Origin: G963663615 sp963663615
GTDB lineage: Bacteria > Bacteroidota > Ignavibacteria > Ignavibacteriales > Melioribacteraceae
Length of the DNA: 64,000 nt
Assembly: GCA_963663615.1 (NCBI GenBank)
Contig: OY760517.1
Span: 3,782,001 to 3,846,000, forward strand
Direction of reading: 5' to 3'
A program made the position numbers and the translations under genes. Shown one piece after another: positions 44,417 to 53,324 of the stretch. The first letter of the stretch is position 1, and each line of letters begins with the position of its first letter. The notes beneath the pieces were generated by a model. That model did no database searches, was not told where the DNA came from, and worked only from the letters and a program-made list of their open reading frames with translations.

Positions 44417-44496
44417 TTTTGATATATATAATATTAGTAGTAAATGTTTCTATTCAATCAATTTATGAATACTTTTATAAAAAAAACTAAAATATT

Positions 44497-45363
44497 TTAT
44501 TTATTATCATCTTTTTGAATAAATGATAATATTTCTTTAAATAATCTAACAAAATATCTATTTTGTTTGTTTTCTTCCATATCTTCCAAAGGTTGATCAA
44601 TAGGATTTAACATTTGATATTTATTTATAGCTTCATCCATTTCGATTGTACAATTTTTAACGACCAATCCAAATATTCCTTTTGAATCTTCTATTTCGCT
44701 ATCAATTATTTCTGGTAATTCTTCATTTAGAATAAAATCAGAAACTAAAAAATCTTGCGAAATTATTAGAACTGCAGCACTACACTTTTTTAGTTCAGAC
44801 TTAATAGCTTTTTTCCAATCTTTACCTGGTCGAATCAACTCATCTGACCAAATAATGATATTATAGTTTGCTAATTTCTTTAGAAAAGGTTTCATTTTCT
44901 GAAGCCAATTACTATCCTCATGAGCATAACAAATAAATATGCTATCCTTCTTTACTGAAGATTTTGATTTATTATTTGTTGAGTTATTTCTCTCTGAAAT
45001 CATTTTATTTTCAGGTTGGTTACTAGAATTGTATTCAAGTGCTAAATCAATCCATTTCTTTTCTAAGGCAGTTTCGATAATATAATTACACAATTTAGAT
45101 TGAGTGGTTCCTTTACTTCGTGCCCATTCTACTATTTCCTCTTTTGTCTCTACCGGTACCCTTATTGACATTTGAGTGCCGCCTTTTTCTCTTGGAAATT
45201 CAAGCGGATCACTAAAACTTGCCTGATGATTAACGGAATAAGTTATAACTTTTGATGCAATAAGCGAGTATTTCACCCCTCTTTTATCAGACTCAACTAT
45301 TATAGCTTCTTTTGTATCTATACCTGCTGAATTAGTTGGAATATGGATTAGACTTTCTTTCAT
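44497..45363 (-). CDS. TIR-domain protein with N-terminal ribbon-helix-helix-like segment
   Basis: 288 residues. Residues 65-105 (MSIRVPVETKEEIVEWARSK then GTTQSKLCNYIIETALEK) look like a ribbon-helix-helix DNA-binding unit. A polar linker (about 112-138) follows, then a TIR domain at about 141-285: SIFICYAHED, IIWSDELIRPGKDW, ISQDFLVSDFILNEELPEI. The glutamate in the last motif sits where TIR NADases have the catalytic Glu. Bacterial TIR proteins commonly act in anti-phage defence by NAD+ breakdown or signalling. The start at 45363 drops an uncharacteristic hydrophobic extension. It is the only gene between two copies of the amylase 3' end and is more AT-rich than its neighbours. Confidence 0.8.
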   Translation of the reverse strand: MKESLIHIPTNSAGIDTKEAIIVESDKRGVKYSLIASKVITYSVNHQASFSDPLEFPREKGGTQMSIRVPVETKEEIVEWARSKGTTQSKLCNYIIETALEKKWIDLALEYNSSNQPENKMISERNNSTNNKSKSSVKKDSIFICYAHEDSNWLQKMKPFLKKLANYNIIIWSDELIRPGKDWKKAIKSELKKCSAAVLIISQDFLVSDFILNEELPEIIDSEIEDSKGIFGLVVKNCTIEMDEAINKYQMLNPIDQPLEDMEENKQNRYFVRLFKEILSFIQKDDNK

Positions 45364-45766
45364 ATAGCATATCCCCATTATCTTTGATACTAAGATAACG
45401 TAAGAATACAAAAAATCAACCCCCTTAATACATTGTTTTATAGATATTTGAGTAATTGTATATAAAATTATAAAAATGTATTTTAAGAAACACAACTTAT
45501 TAAATCATTACATTTAATATATGAATATAACTGTAATAAGATTAAATCTATTGGTTTAAATTTGTATATTATTAATAATAAATTATATAGTTGCAACTAA
45601 TGTTAATTTTACATTAAATTATATAAAATATCATTTAAATTTCTACTAATATTTACTTAATTAAATTATGAATAAATAGTGGGTAAAAAGGAATTGAACG
45701 ATCGATTAGCCAAATAAATTATTAAAAGTTTGCGAAGACCTATATCGAGGTCTTCGCGAATATTTC
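45364..45766. other. AT-rich leader of the TIR gene and amylase terminator
   Basis: 403 bp, strikingly AT-rich at 45460-45680, containing the TIR promoter and, next to the amylase stop, the hairpin at 45732-45757. No further gene is supported. Confidence 0.5.
45732..45757 (-). terminator. Hairpin just after the intact amylase stop codon
   Basis: GCGAAGACCT (45732-45741) pairs perfectly with AGGTCTTCGC (45748-45757), loop ATATCG, starting 9 nt past the stop. It belongs to the inserted segment and differs from the terminator beyond the other copy. Confidence 0.75.
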
Positions 45767-45807
45767 CTATTTCTTCAATTCAAGTATTCTAAACCCTATT
45801 GGGGGAA
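45763..45807 (-). repeat. Direct repeat, right copy (end of the intact amylase gene)
   Basis: The partner of 44372-44416. It covers the last 13 codons and stop of the amylase gene plus four bases downstream. Confidence 0.9.
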
Positions 45808-48151
45808 CTATAGTTGTTACAAGTTCTCTCTCAATTTCAATACTTTCACCATTTAGAACATCGGTTACTTCTGAAATTATATATCCGGCAGGCAGGGTAA
45901 GGGATGCACGGACAGGTTTATCGGTTCTGTTGAGTATAACCAGGATACGCTGATTAAAATCAGAACGGATAAATGCATATATTTCTTTATCTGCCTGAAG
46001 CGTATAATAGTCGCCATAACGCAGTGCGGAATTATTATTTCTTGTTTTTACAATTTCACGGGTTACGTCAAGCATCTCGCGTTCGTACTGATTAAGATCA
46101 CTATCAAAACGCATTTGACGGCGGTTATCAGGGTCGCTTGCACCCGACATACCAAACTCGCTGCCGTAATAAATTACAGGAATACCGGGTATAGTGTGCA
46201 GGTAAGCATAGTACAATTCAGCTTTACGGTAGCTTGAGGGATGATCAACCATTGGAGGATTATTCCACCCTTCCTCGGTTGCACTCCATTGTGAAAGGGC
46301 AAGGTCGCCATCAGCATGACTCATAAAGCGGTTTTTGTCATGGCTATCCATTATGTTGCCCATTATGTTGTAATAACCGTAATACTCAAACGATTTTTTA
46401 ATCTGTTGGTCAAGCGACTCAAACGAATCATTTGGTTCAAGTATAGCATAGTTGATTCTGTCGTAAAGGTTAAAGTTAAACTGCGAACTAAGCTGTCCAT
46501 TATTTACATAAGAACTGATAAGATCATCACCACCAAAAGTTTCGCCAATCTGGTAAACATGTTTGTGGGTTTTTGATTCAAATTCTTTTTTAATTTTTCG
46601 GGTAAGCTCACGCCAAAACTCGTTTGGAACATGTTTTACAGCATCATGACGGAACCCGGCAGCACCAGTATTTTTTAGCCACCAGATTGCATTATCTGTC
46701 ATTGTTTCCAGGGCTTCCTTGTTGCTGTAATCGAAAGATGGCATATAAGGCTCAAACCAAGTTGTGAGGCGGAACTCATCCCAGAAGCGTAAATTTCTTC
46801 TTCCGTCAGGTAAAATTAACTTACCAAACCATTCAGGATGTTCCTTATAAAACGGATGTTCTTTATGCACGTGGTTCGAAACAAAATCGAGCAATACTTT
46901 TATGCCATGTTTTTTGGCTACCTTTACAAGAGTTTTTACATCTTCAAGCGTACCAAATTTTTCTTCAACACGCTGGTGGTCGATTGGCCAATAACCATGG
47001 TAACCGCTAAACCAGCGATGCGGTGCAGGAAATTCCTTGTAGGCTGTATTAGGTCCGTCGTTAACCGGACTAATCCAAAGAGTGTTAATGCCAAGTTTAT
47101 CGAAGTAACCTTCTTCAAGTTTTTTTATAACACCCGCTAGGTCGCCACCAAAATAGTTGGCTTTATCCATGAGCGAATCATGTTTAACAGGGTTATTAAG
47201 AGTTGAATCACCGTCATAAAATCTATCGATCATTAACGAATACATTGTAGCATCATGCCATGTAAAAGGTGTATTTTCGGCACCAGCCGGATTTCCGTCA
47301 AAAAGAATGACTTTTTGAATATTGCTTACAATACCTTTGTAAGATGCTGCAATCCATACTACAGATTTACCTTTAAGCATATCACCGGAAAGTTTTGCAG
47401 TTACATTTCTTTTGTTAACCACAAGGTTTTTACGAGTAAGCTTCTGATTATTAACAGATGCATAAACCCTTAGCTTCTTTGGATCAAAGTTACCCTCAAC
47501 CTCGTATTTAAAATTAAGACTTAGTGTTCCATCTTCATTTTCCATATCCCCAATATGCAGGAATGATTTGAGATCGAATTTATCCTTAACATGGAAGACA
47601 GAATTGTAAGCTCCCATACCGTTGGAAATGGAATCGGGGTTAGAAGGGTCAACAATTTCTTGACCATCACCCCAAAACTTGTATTCGTACCTACCTGGAT
47701 TTAGGTTAACTTTTACTTCAAAAACACCATCAGTATCGGTAAGGAAATACTCTCCCCTGTTCCAGCTGTTAAAGCTACCGAATAGTGAAATAGTTTTGAA
47801 CTCCTTTAGAGGTTTATATTTAAATGTAAATTCTTCAATTATTTTCGAAATAACCGGAATAGAATAAGTTTTCCCATCGAGATCAAAATCAAGGAAGGTT
47901 AATCCGTTAAAATCTTCTTCCGATGTTAATTCCAGTTTAAGAGTAGATTTGTTGTACCTTACAGTTAAATATTTGTTGGGTTTAAATAAAAGATCATATT
48001 CATCCGCATAGAACAGATCACTTGCAATAATAGTTTTGGTTTTACCCGCAACTAATCGCTGTTCCTGTATTGAATCAAAAATACCGGAGGCATTTATATT
48101 CAGGAAAGGTATAAGTAAAATTAAAAATAGGAGTTTGGTTACTCTGTACAT
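45767..48151 (-). CDS. Secreted GH13 alpha-amylase-family glycosidase with CBM48
   Basis: 794 residues. After a signal peptide (about 1-22) and a beta-rich N-terminus comes a CBM48-like domain at about 110-195 (ISLFGSFNSWNRGEYFLTDT). The GH13 barrel has region I DFVSNHVHKEHP, nucleophile FRHDAVKH (Asp near 500), acid/base QIGETFGG (Glu near 536) and MDSHDKNR (Asp near 603). A C-terminal beta domain ends the protein. It hydrolyses alpha-glucans or maltodextrins, probably in the periplasm or outside, as there is no T9SS tail. Its extreme 3' end is duplicated 1.4 kb downstream around a TIR gene; the reading frame is intact. Confidence 0.9.
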   Translation of the reverse strand: MYRVTKLLFLILLIPFLNINASGIFDSIQEQRLVAGKTKTIIASDLFYADEYDLLFKPNKYLTVRYNKSTLKLELTSEEDFNGLTFLDFDLDGKTYSIPVISKIIEEFTFKYKPLKEFKTISLFGSFNSWNRGEYFLTDTDGVFEVKVNLNPGRYEYKFWGDGQEIVDPSNPDSISNGMGAYNSVFHVKDKFDLKSFLHIGDMENEDGTLSLNFKYEVEGNFDPKKLRVYASVNNQKLTRKNLVVNKRNVTAKLSGDMLKGKSVVWIAASYKGIVSNIQKVILFDGNPAGAENTPFTWHDATMYSLMIDRFYDGDSTLNNPVKHDSLMDKANYFGGDLAGVIKKLEEGYFDKLGINTLWISPVNDGPNTAYKEFPAPHRWFSGYHGYWPIDHQRVEEKFGTLEDVKTLVKVAKKHGIKVLLDFVSNHVHKEHPFYKEHPEWFGKLILPDGRRNLRFWDEFRLTTWFEPYMPSFDYSNKEALETMTDNAIWWLKNTGAAGFRHDAVKHVPNEFWRELTRKIKKEFESKTHKHVYQIGETFGGDDLISSYVNNGQLSSQFNFNLYDRINYAILEPNDSFESLDQQIKKSFEYYGYYNIMGNIMDSHDKNRFMSHADGDLALSQWSATEEGWNNPPMVDHPSSYRKAELYYAYLHTIPGIPVIYYGSEFGMSGASDPDNRRQMRFDSDLNQYEREMLDVTREIVKTRNNNSALRYGDYYTLQADKEIYAFIRSDFNQRILVILNRTDKPVRASLTLPAGYIISEVTDVLNGESIEIERELVTTIVPPIGFRILELKK

Positions 48152-48282
48152 TATTTCCTCAAAATGTGAAAACTATCTTTTTGCCAAAATAGTAAAATCC
48201 CCACAAATTTCAGAACAGTATAACAAATAATAACTAAAATAAATTGTCATTTTGTGTCACAAGTATTAACCGGAATGTATAA

Positions 48283-48960
48283 CTAAATATTTACATCATG
48301 AACACGTTCTCTTATAACAGTATCAAAATTAACAGAAAGAAAGTTTTCAAGATGATCGAGAGAAGGGATATAAGTAACGTTATCAAGGTCCTCAATTTTC
48401 ACAATTTTTTCATGAGTAAAAGCTTGTCCCCCAATAATAAATTGCTGGTGAGGAATATAAGAATGTATTTCCTCAATCATTTTAAGCATACGGGGCATAT
48501 TCATATACAAATTAACTGAAACACCAACAAGATCAGGTTGTTTTTCCACAACAATTTTAGCCAATTCTTCTTTAGGTGTGCAAGCACCGAGGTAGTATGA
48601 GTTCCAGCCCTGAAATTCAATATAGTCCGAAATAATCCGGGCACCAAGTTCATGAAACTCCTTATCGGCACAAGTAACCACAATTGTACGCGCGCATTTG
48701 GGACCCGAGGAAATTTCAGGATACATCATACTTAAAATATTATCTGAAATTTTTGTTGCCAGATGTTCGGAAGCCACAGAAGCTCTTTGCCTTTCCCATA
48801 AATGTCCTATACGGTACATTGATCTTTGAATAAGGTCAACATAAATACTTTTTATAGGTACATCATCTTCAAGTAGTTTTTCAACTATTGAAATACATTC
48901 ATATTTATTGCCATCAAGTAAGGCAGATAAATAGTGAAAATATATAGATTGAGGTATCAT
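48283..48960 (-). CDS. Free-standing B12-binding protein with light-sensor motif
   Basis: 225 residues: a helical cap domain (about 1-85) and a B12-binding Rossmann domain (about 90-205). Trp55, Glu65 and His66 form the Wx9EH motif (WERQRASVASEH) that caps adenosylcobalamin in CarH/LitR photoreceptors. EFHELG (Glu101, His103, Gly106) matches their ExHxxG cobalt-ligand motif. Unlike CarH there is no MerR helix-turn-helix. It may sense light or B12 and act through a partner protein. A class II photolyase gene lies 5 kb away. It is a single gene, 68 bp downstream of the lipoprotein gene on the same strand. Confidence 0.85.
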   Translation of the reverse strand: MIPQSIYFHYLSALLDGNKYECISIVEKLLEDDVPIKSIYVDLIQRSMYRIGHLWERQRASVASEHLATKISDNILSMMYPEISSGPKCARTIVVTCADKEFHELGARIISDYIEFQGWNSYYLGACTPKEELAKIVVEKQPDLVGVSVNLYMNMPRMLKMIEEIHSYIPHQQFIIGGQAFTHEKIVKIEDLDNVTYIPSLDHLENFLSVNFDTVIRERVHDVNI

Positions 48961-49028
48961 CCTTTAAATTCTCATTTTAATTACCAGCCTAACACAGCAT
49001 TATTTAAAATAATTCCCGTTAAAAAGTG

Positions 49029-50063
49029 CTAATTTAGCTCATATTGAACAAATGCTATAATTGTTTCAGGAAACTTATCAGTAACAAGCAAAAAACCGGA
49101 AGAACGGAATAGTGTAATCCCCTCCCAGTTTTTACCACCATTATTCAAATCAAGCTCAATATAAACCGGGTTATTATTTGTAAAGGTTGCCGCACTATCA
49201 TTTAAATCGAACTTAATAATTCTTTCTACAATATTGGTTTCGGAATGTGAAAACCCAATTCCATAATCGGCAGCAATATTATCATTACCGGGATTTAACA
49301 TATCAGAATCGCCGGGATAGTTATAATTTATTGCCCAGAACGATTGCCCAATTCTATCGGCAACAGCATCAGTAATTCGGTATTCAATATTAGGAAAACT
49401 CAAATTATCCTGTTTGTTTAAGTCCGGGTCAAAACAATATACAAGGGGTGATTTATTTACATTTACTCCGTTAGCTTCATAAATTGCATAAAGTTTTTCG
49501 TTTAGCTGAAATAAAGATTCACAGCTAAAATTGTATAGATGTTCGGGTGCATCAATTTTTGTTAAAGTATTACTATTCAGGGTAATTACTTTTAGGGATG
49601 AATCTATTATTCCTTTTACAATAAAGCTTTGGGTAGTGTTACCATCAGCTTTTTCAATTGTAACGTAAATATTGTCATTTACAAAATCGCAAGCTTCAAA
49701 ACCGGAAGCAGCATCCATATAACCTTCAAGTCCCGGAGCAATTAATGTATAAAGTTCATGCTCAACAACATCGGCTGTATTGTTGTAAAGGTAGTTGTAA
49801 ATAGCTTCTTCTCGTATTACGGGAATAGCTCCGTATTTTGAGTTACCAAAACGTGCAGGAAATTGGGGTAATAAAACTAGCAGGTTATTATACCACGCCA
49901 GACCGGATATTTCAGCATTTCTATCGGCAAGTTTTCCTGAAAGAGGAATGCTGGTAATTGTACTTTCGGTAAGCAATTTACTATTCGGTGTTTTTATTGA
50001 ATTATCAGTTCCGCCGTTGCAGCCAAACATAAGAATTACCAAAAGTAACAGTAACTTTTTCAT
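49029..50063 (-). CDS. Lipoprotein, phytase-like esterase/propeller family
   Basis: 344 residues with a lipobox (LVILMFGC). The rest is beta-rich with propeller-like blades: ISGLAWYNNLLVLLPQFP, ASGFEACDFVNDNIYVTIEK, and the final NWEGITLFRSSGFLLVTDK. The 'EG-hydrophobic...LLVTDK' ending resembles the 'esterase-like activity of phytase' family, though catalytic residues cannot be named. Probably anchored in the outer membrane. No operon partner except possibly the B12 protein downstream. Confidence 0.6.
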   Translation of the reverse strand: MKKLLLLLVILMFGCNGGTDNSIKTPNSKLLTESTITSIPLSGKLADRNAEISGLAWYNNLLVLLPQFPARFGNSKYGAIPVIREEAIYNYLYNNTADVVEHELYTLIAPGLEGYMDAASGFEACDFVNDNIYVTIEKADGNTTQSFIVKGIIDSSLKVITLNSNTLTKIDAPEHLYNFSCESLFQLNEKLYAIYEANGVNVNKSPLVYCFDPDLNKQDNLSFPNIEYRITDAVADRIGQSFWAINYNYPGDSDMLNPGNDNIAADYGIGFSHSETNIVERIIKFDLNDSAATFTNNNPVYIELDLNNGGKNWEGITLFRSSGFLLVTDKFPETIIAFVQYELN

Positions 50064-50353
50064 GTATTATTTCCATTTAATTATATAAGAGATAAGCCGA
50101 TTATAAAAATACTAACAATTTGGCATATTCTAAACTGTAATAAGATAGTTCAAACTTATATGGAAATTATTTTTCGATTATGATATTAATCAAAACTTAA
50201 TAGACAAAACTTTTGTTAATTGCTATTATAGGATAGTACATAGTTGATGAATCAACTATATTTTCACATTATTTGTTACAATATAGCATATACCATTATA
50301 TATAACTTTACTACGTACAGGATTAATTTTAGACAAGAATTTCGGGATTTAGA

Positions 50354-50872
50354 ATGGAACAGTTAACAGATTTTCTGAATGTTGTAAAAAACTACAATAC
50401 TCTGGTTGATGAAAGGAATAGCCTTAATGTTAAACATTTTCTGAAAAATCTTGAATCCTGTTTAATAGATATACTAATTTATGCAGATAAACTACCCGAA
50501 GTAAAACTTGAAAATCCTGATTTTGAAGCGATAAATTATCACTCATATACAATAGAGTTTACAATTTCAAAAATTGATGAGGAAGAAACTACTGACAATA
50601 TACTTATGTGGAGGGAAATGTACAAAAGTATAAGGAAAAAGCTTCTCGGTAGCTTCGATTCAAAAATTGATGACAGAACTGAACTAAGATTGGTAAATAT
50701 ATCCGATACTATTGCAACAATTTATGTGAAGTTTAAGTATATCAAAAATACGTTTGGAGAAGATGAAGGTATTTTGCACTGGACTTACAAATATGGGTAT
50801 GAAACAGATTTTGGTGATGATATTGAATACCTTCTTGAAATTCTTCCGGGATTCAGAAATCTATTAAATTAG
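50354..50872 (+). CDS. DUF5063-like cytoplasmic protein
   Basis: 172 residues, acidic, helical at both ends, with no signal or membrane segment. The start EQLTDFLNVVKNYNTLVDER, then LNVKHFLKNLESCLIDILIY and ADKLPEV, follows the layout of DUF5063 proteins. The end GILHWTYKYGYETDFGDDIE could match their final helix. The family call is tentative and the role unknown. It lies 4 nt before the lipoprotein gene that follows, so the two are co-transcribed. Confidence 0.5.
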   Translation: MEQLTDFLNVVKNYNTLVDERNSLNVKHFLKNLESCLIDILIYADKLPEVKLENPDFEAINYHSYTIEFTISKIDEEETTDNILMWREMYKSIRKKLLGSFDSKIDDRTELRLVNISDTIATIYVKFKYIKNTFGEDEGILHWTYKYGYETDFGDDIEYLLEILPGFRNLLN

Positions 50873-50876
50873 CAAA

Positions 50877-51350
50877 ATGAAAAAGCTTGCGATAGTATTA
50901 GCAATAATTATTAGTTTCGTTTCATGTGAAGGTAATCCGGTACAAATTGATATACCTGATGTAACTATTACGCAGGGGTTATTTGGACAAGTATCATTTT
51001 GGCGAGGTTACTTTACTGATGATGATTTTAACAGGGGTACGGTTAAAGCTGTTAAGCGTGAAGTATATATTTTTAAAGCCAGAAAGTTTACTGCTTCTAT
51101 GGAATACTTTTCCGATGGTGATTTCTTTAAAACCAACTTTCCTGATCTAATTGCAAAAACTACATCCAATGCTTACGGATATTACGAAATTGTAGTACCT
51201 GCCGGACAATATACAGTAATGGTTAAGGAAAATAATCTGCTATACGCCAGCGAAGTTTCCGAAAACGGATATATAAACTTTGTAGATTTGGCAAGAGATG
51301 AATTAAAAAGATACGATATAAGTATAACCTACCAGGCTGTGTTTCCCTAA
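50877..51350 (+). CDS. Small lipoprotein with carboxypeptidase-regulatory-like fold
   Basis: 157 residues, with lipobox ISFVSC near residue 18. The mature part is a single beta sandwich: SNAYGYYEIVVPAGQYTVMV is the typical 'G-x-Y-x-(hydrophobic)-PAG-x-Y' segment of CarboxypepD_reg-like domains, found in surface and TonB-linked proteins. Function unknown. Its stop codon overlaps the 3' end of the convergent S9 peptidase gene by 4 nt, so there is no terminator between them. Confidence 0.65.
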   Translation: MKKLAIVLAIIISFVSCEGNPVQIDIPDVTITQGLFGQVSFWRGYFTDDDFNRGTVKAVKREVYIFKARKFTASMEYFSDGDFFKTNFPDLIAKTTSNAYGYYEIVVPAGQYTVMVKENNLLYASEVSENGYINFVDLARDELKRYDISITYQAVFP

Positions 51351-53248
51351 TTGTCAATAATGCTTTTTCTGCCTCGCAAATGTTTGGCAAAAAAGCTTTC
51401 AACCTTTCTGAAATAATCCAGCCTGTTTTCCTCGTTAGAAAATGAGTGACCTTCATTTTCCTTAACAATATACTCTACCGGTATATTTCTTTTCTTTAAC
51501 TTTGCAACAAAGTAATCCATATCATCTTTTGAAGCTCGCGGATCATTAGAACCATGAGCAATAAGCATTGGTATATTTATATTGCCCAACTGGTAAACCG
51601 GCGAATATTTGGCAAGCATAAGTGAGTCTTTTACAGGGTTTCCAACAGTTTCGTACATCATTTTACGGAAAGGCTCCCAGTAAGGTGGTATTGAATTAAG
51701 GAAGGTAAACAGATTTGCAATGCCACCATAACAAACCGCACATTTATATGGGTTATTTTGAGCAGCCGAACTAATTAGTGCGGAATAGCCACCAAAAGAA
51801 AAGCCGTAAATTGCCACACGGTTGGAATCAACGATCCCTTCTTCAATAAGCCATTTGGCACCATCGGCAATATCTTCCTGCATTTTGCCGCCCCATTGCT
51901 TAAACCCTTTTTCAATAAAGTTTACACCATACCCGGCTGAGCCACGATAATTAGGTTGAAGTACTACGTATCCTCTATTGGCAAAAAACTGCACGACCGG
52001 ATTAAATTCCCATTTGGTTCTTAAAACGGGACCACCATGCGGATACACAATAAGGGGTAAGTTTTTAATAGTACGCCCTTTGGGAATTGTAAGATAGGCA
52101 TTTATTTTAAGGCTGTCTCGGGCTAAATAGGTAACCGGTTTCATTTCAGCCATATACTCAGGGTCAAGCCATGGTGTAACATCCGAAAGCTTTGTTAGTA
52201 AATTTGTTGTGGTGCTATATAGGTAATACGAACCATTTGTTTTATCATTATAGCTCTTTACGATAAGCATGTTCTCGTCATCGTTAAAATCTATAACATC
52301 AAATTCATAACCTCTAAGCTTTTCGCCCAACCTGTTTAATATTGCTTCAACTTTGGTAACAAAAATGTATGAACCTTTTTTGCTTGTATAATAAGTAACT
52401 CCAACAGGTTGCTTCATTTTTTTTGAAATAACAAGATCGCTAACATCAACAACAGGATTACTGTAAACTTCTTCAACTTCTTTCATCTCTTCAAAATCGT
52501 ATTTAACCACAGCAATTTTATCACGATTAATATTCGATTTTACATAAACGTATTTGTTATTCTGGTCAAAATAGACAGGTATAAAATCTTCGGTAAAGCT
52601 TAGTAACTTTTTAAGCTCGAACTTCGAGTCATCGCTTCGTCTGTAATGAATACCGGTATTAAGACCGTTAGCAGAATAGGCTAACCTTATAACTCCGTTA
52701 TGATCGGTAAGGTAACCGGTAAAACCGGAATTGTTTGCGAGTTCAAGTTTATATTTGCCACTATTGATATTTAGCTTGTAAACATCAAAATGTGATTTTA
52801 TACGGTTATTCATGGCAATCATTATTTGATTTGGCTCATCGTCAAGCAAATCAATGATATAGCCGTTTACATTTTCAACAGGGGTAATATCCTCAACAAG
52901 GGAGCCGTCTGTTCTGGCAGTGTGCAGATGGAAGGTTTCGTTGCCTGCTTTATCCGGATTAAAAACTATTTTGCTATTGTTTACCCAGTAATACTTTTTA
53001 ACATCACTATCACTAACCGAGGTAATGCGAACAGTATTATTATCATCAAGGGATTTAACATAAATGTTAAGTCGGTTTTGCCAATGGGCAAGCCATGAAA
53101 TATGTTTCCCGTCAGGCGATATTCTAAACATAACCTTTTCAGGATTTCTGAAAAAATCCTCCAGGGGTAAAAGTGGTGCCGGCTTTTTAACACCTTCACA
53201 TGCGGAAATAAGAACCAGCACTAATAATACTAATAATCTGCGATACAT
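51347..53248 (-). CDS. S9-family prolyl oligopeptidase-like lipoprotein
   Basis: 633 residues. Lipobox LVLISAC; a seven-bladed propeller-like N-terminal part (about 30-370); then an alpha/beta hydrolase domain with GFSFGGYS (Ser near 482), SNDPRASKDD (Asp near 567) and EGHSF (His near 600). RGSAGYGVNFIEKG is the standard S9C region. It cleaves short peptides, likely in the periplasm or at the outer membrane, and may be an acylaminoacyl-peptidase or DPP-type enzyme. Confidence 0.9.
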   Translation of the reverse strand: MYRRLLVLLVLVLISACEGVKKPAPLLPLEDFFRNPEKVMFRISPDGKHISWLAHWQNRLNIYVKSLDDNNTVRITSVSDSDVKKYYWVNNSKIVFNPDKAGNETFHLHTARTDGSLVEDITPVENVNGYIIDLLDDEPNQIMIAMNNRIKSHFDVYKLNINSGKYKLELANNSGFTGYLTDHNGVIRLAYSANGLNTGIHYRRSDDSKFELKKLLSFTEDFIPVYFDQNNKYVYVKSNINRDKIAVVKYDFEEMKEVEEVYSNPVVDVSDLVISKKMKQPVGVTYYTSKKGSYIFVTKVEAILNRLGEKLRGYEFDVIDFNDDENMLIVKSYNDKTNGSYYLYSTTTNLLTKLSDVTPWLDPEYMAEMKPVTYLARDSLKINAYLTIPKGRTIKNLPLIVYPHGGPVLRTKWEFNPVVQFFANRGYVVLQPNYRGSAGYGVNFIEKGFKQWGGKMQEDIADGAKWLIEEGIVDSNRVAIYGFSFGGYSALISSAAQNNPYKCAVCYGGIANLFTFLNSIPPYWEPFRKMMYETVGNPVKDSLMLAKYSPVYQLGNINIPMLIAHGSNDPRASKDDMDYFVAKLKKRNIPVEYIVKENEGHSFSNEENRLDYFRKVESFFAKHLRGRKSIIDN

Positions 53249-53324
53249 TATTTTCCTGTTTTATCCGAACATGAGTATATCTATTCTAAAAATTAGACGC
53301 AGTAATTATTAAAAGGTTCGTATG

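Larger units (their letters stand above)
44149..44496. other. Spacer with displaced amylase 3' end and terminator
   Basis: 348 bp of very AT-rich sequence. From left to right it holds the aminotransferase promoter region, a terminator (44325-44353) and a copy of the amylase gene's last bases (44372-44416), then unique sequence up to the TIR stop codon. No gene is supported. Confidence 0.6.
44372..45807 (-). mobile_element. Putative 1.4 kb integrated element carrying one TIR gene
   Basis: The interval between the two amylase 3'-end copies has a 1,391 bp period. It contains a single gene (TIR), an AT-rich leader and a terminator. No integrase, transposase, inverted terminal repeat or tRNA is present. 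The geometry fits Campbell-type insertion of a small circle at a 45 bp site with the target gene's end restored; mobilisation in trans or later internal deletion would explain the lack of a recombinase. This is inference from the repeat. Confidence 0.6.

Noticed and set aside
44372..45807. TIR segment as a classical transposon
   Set aside because: The flanking repeat is 45 bp and belongs to the amylase gene end, far longer than a target-site duplication. There are no inverted ends and no transposase.
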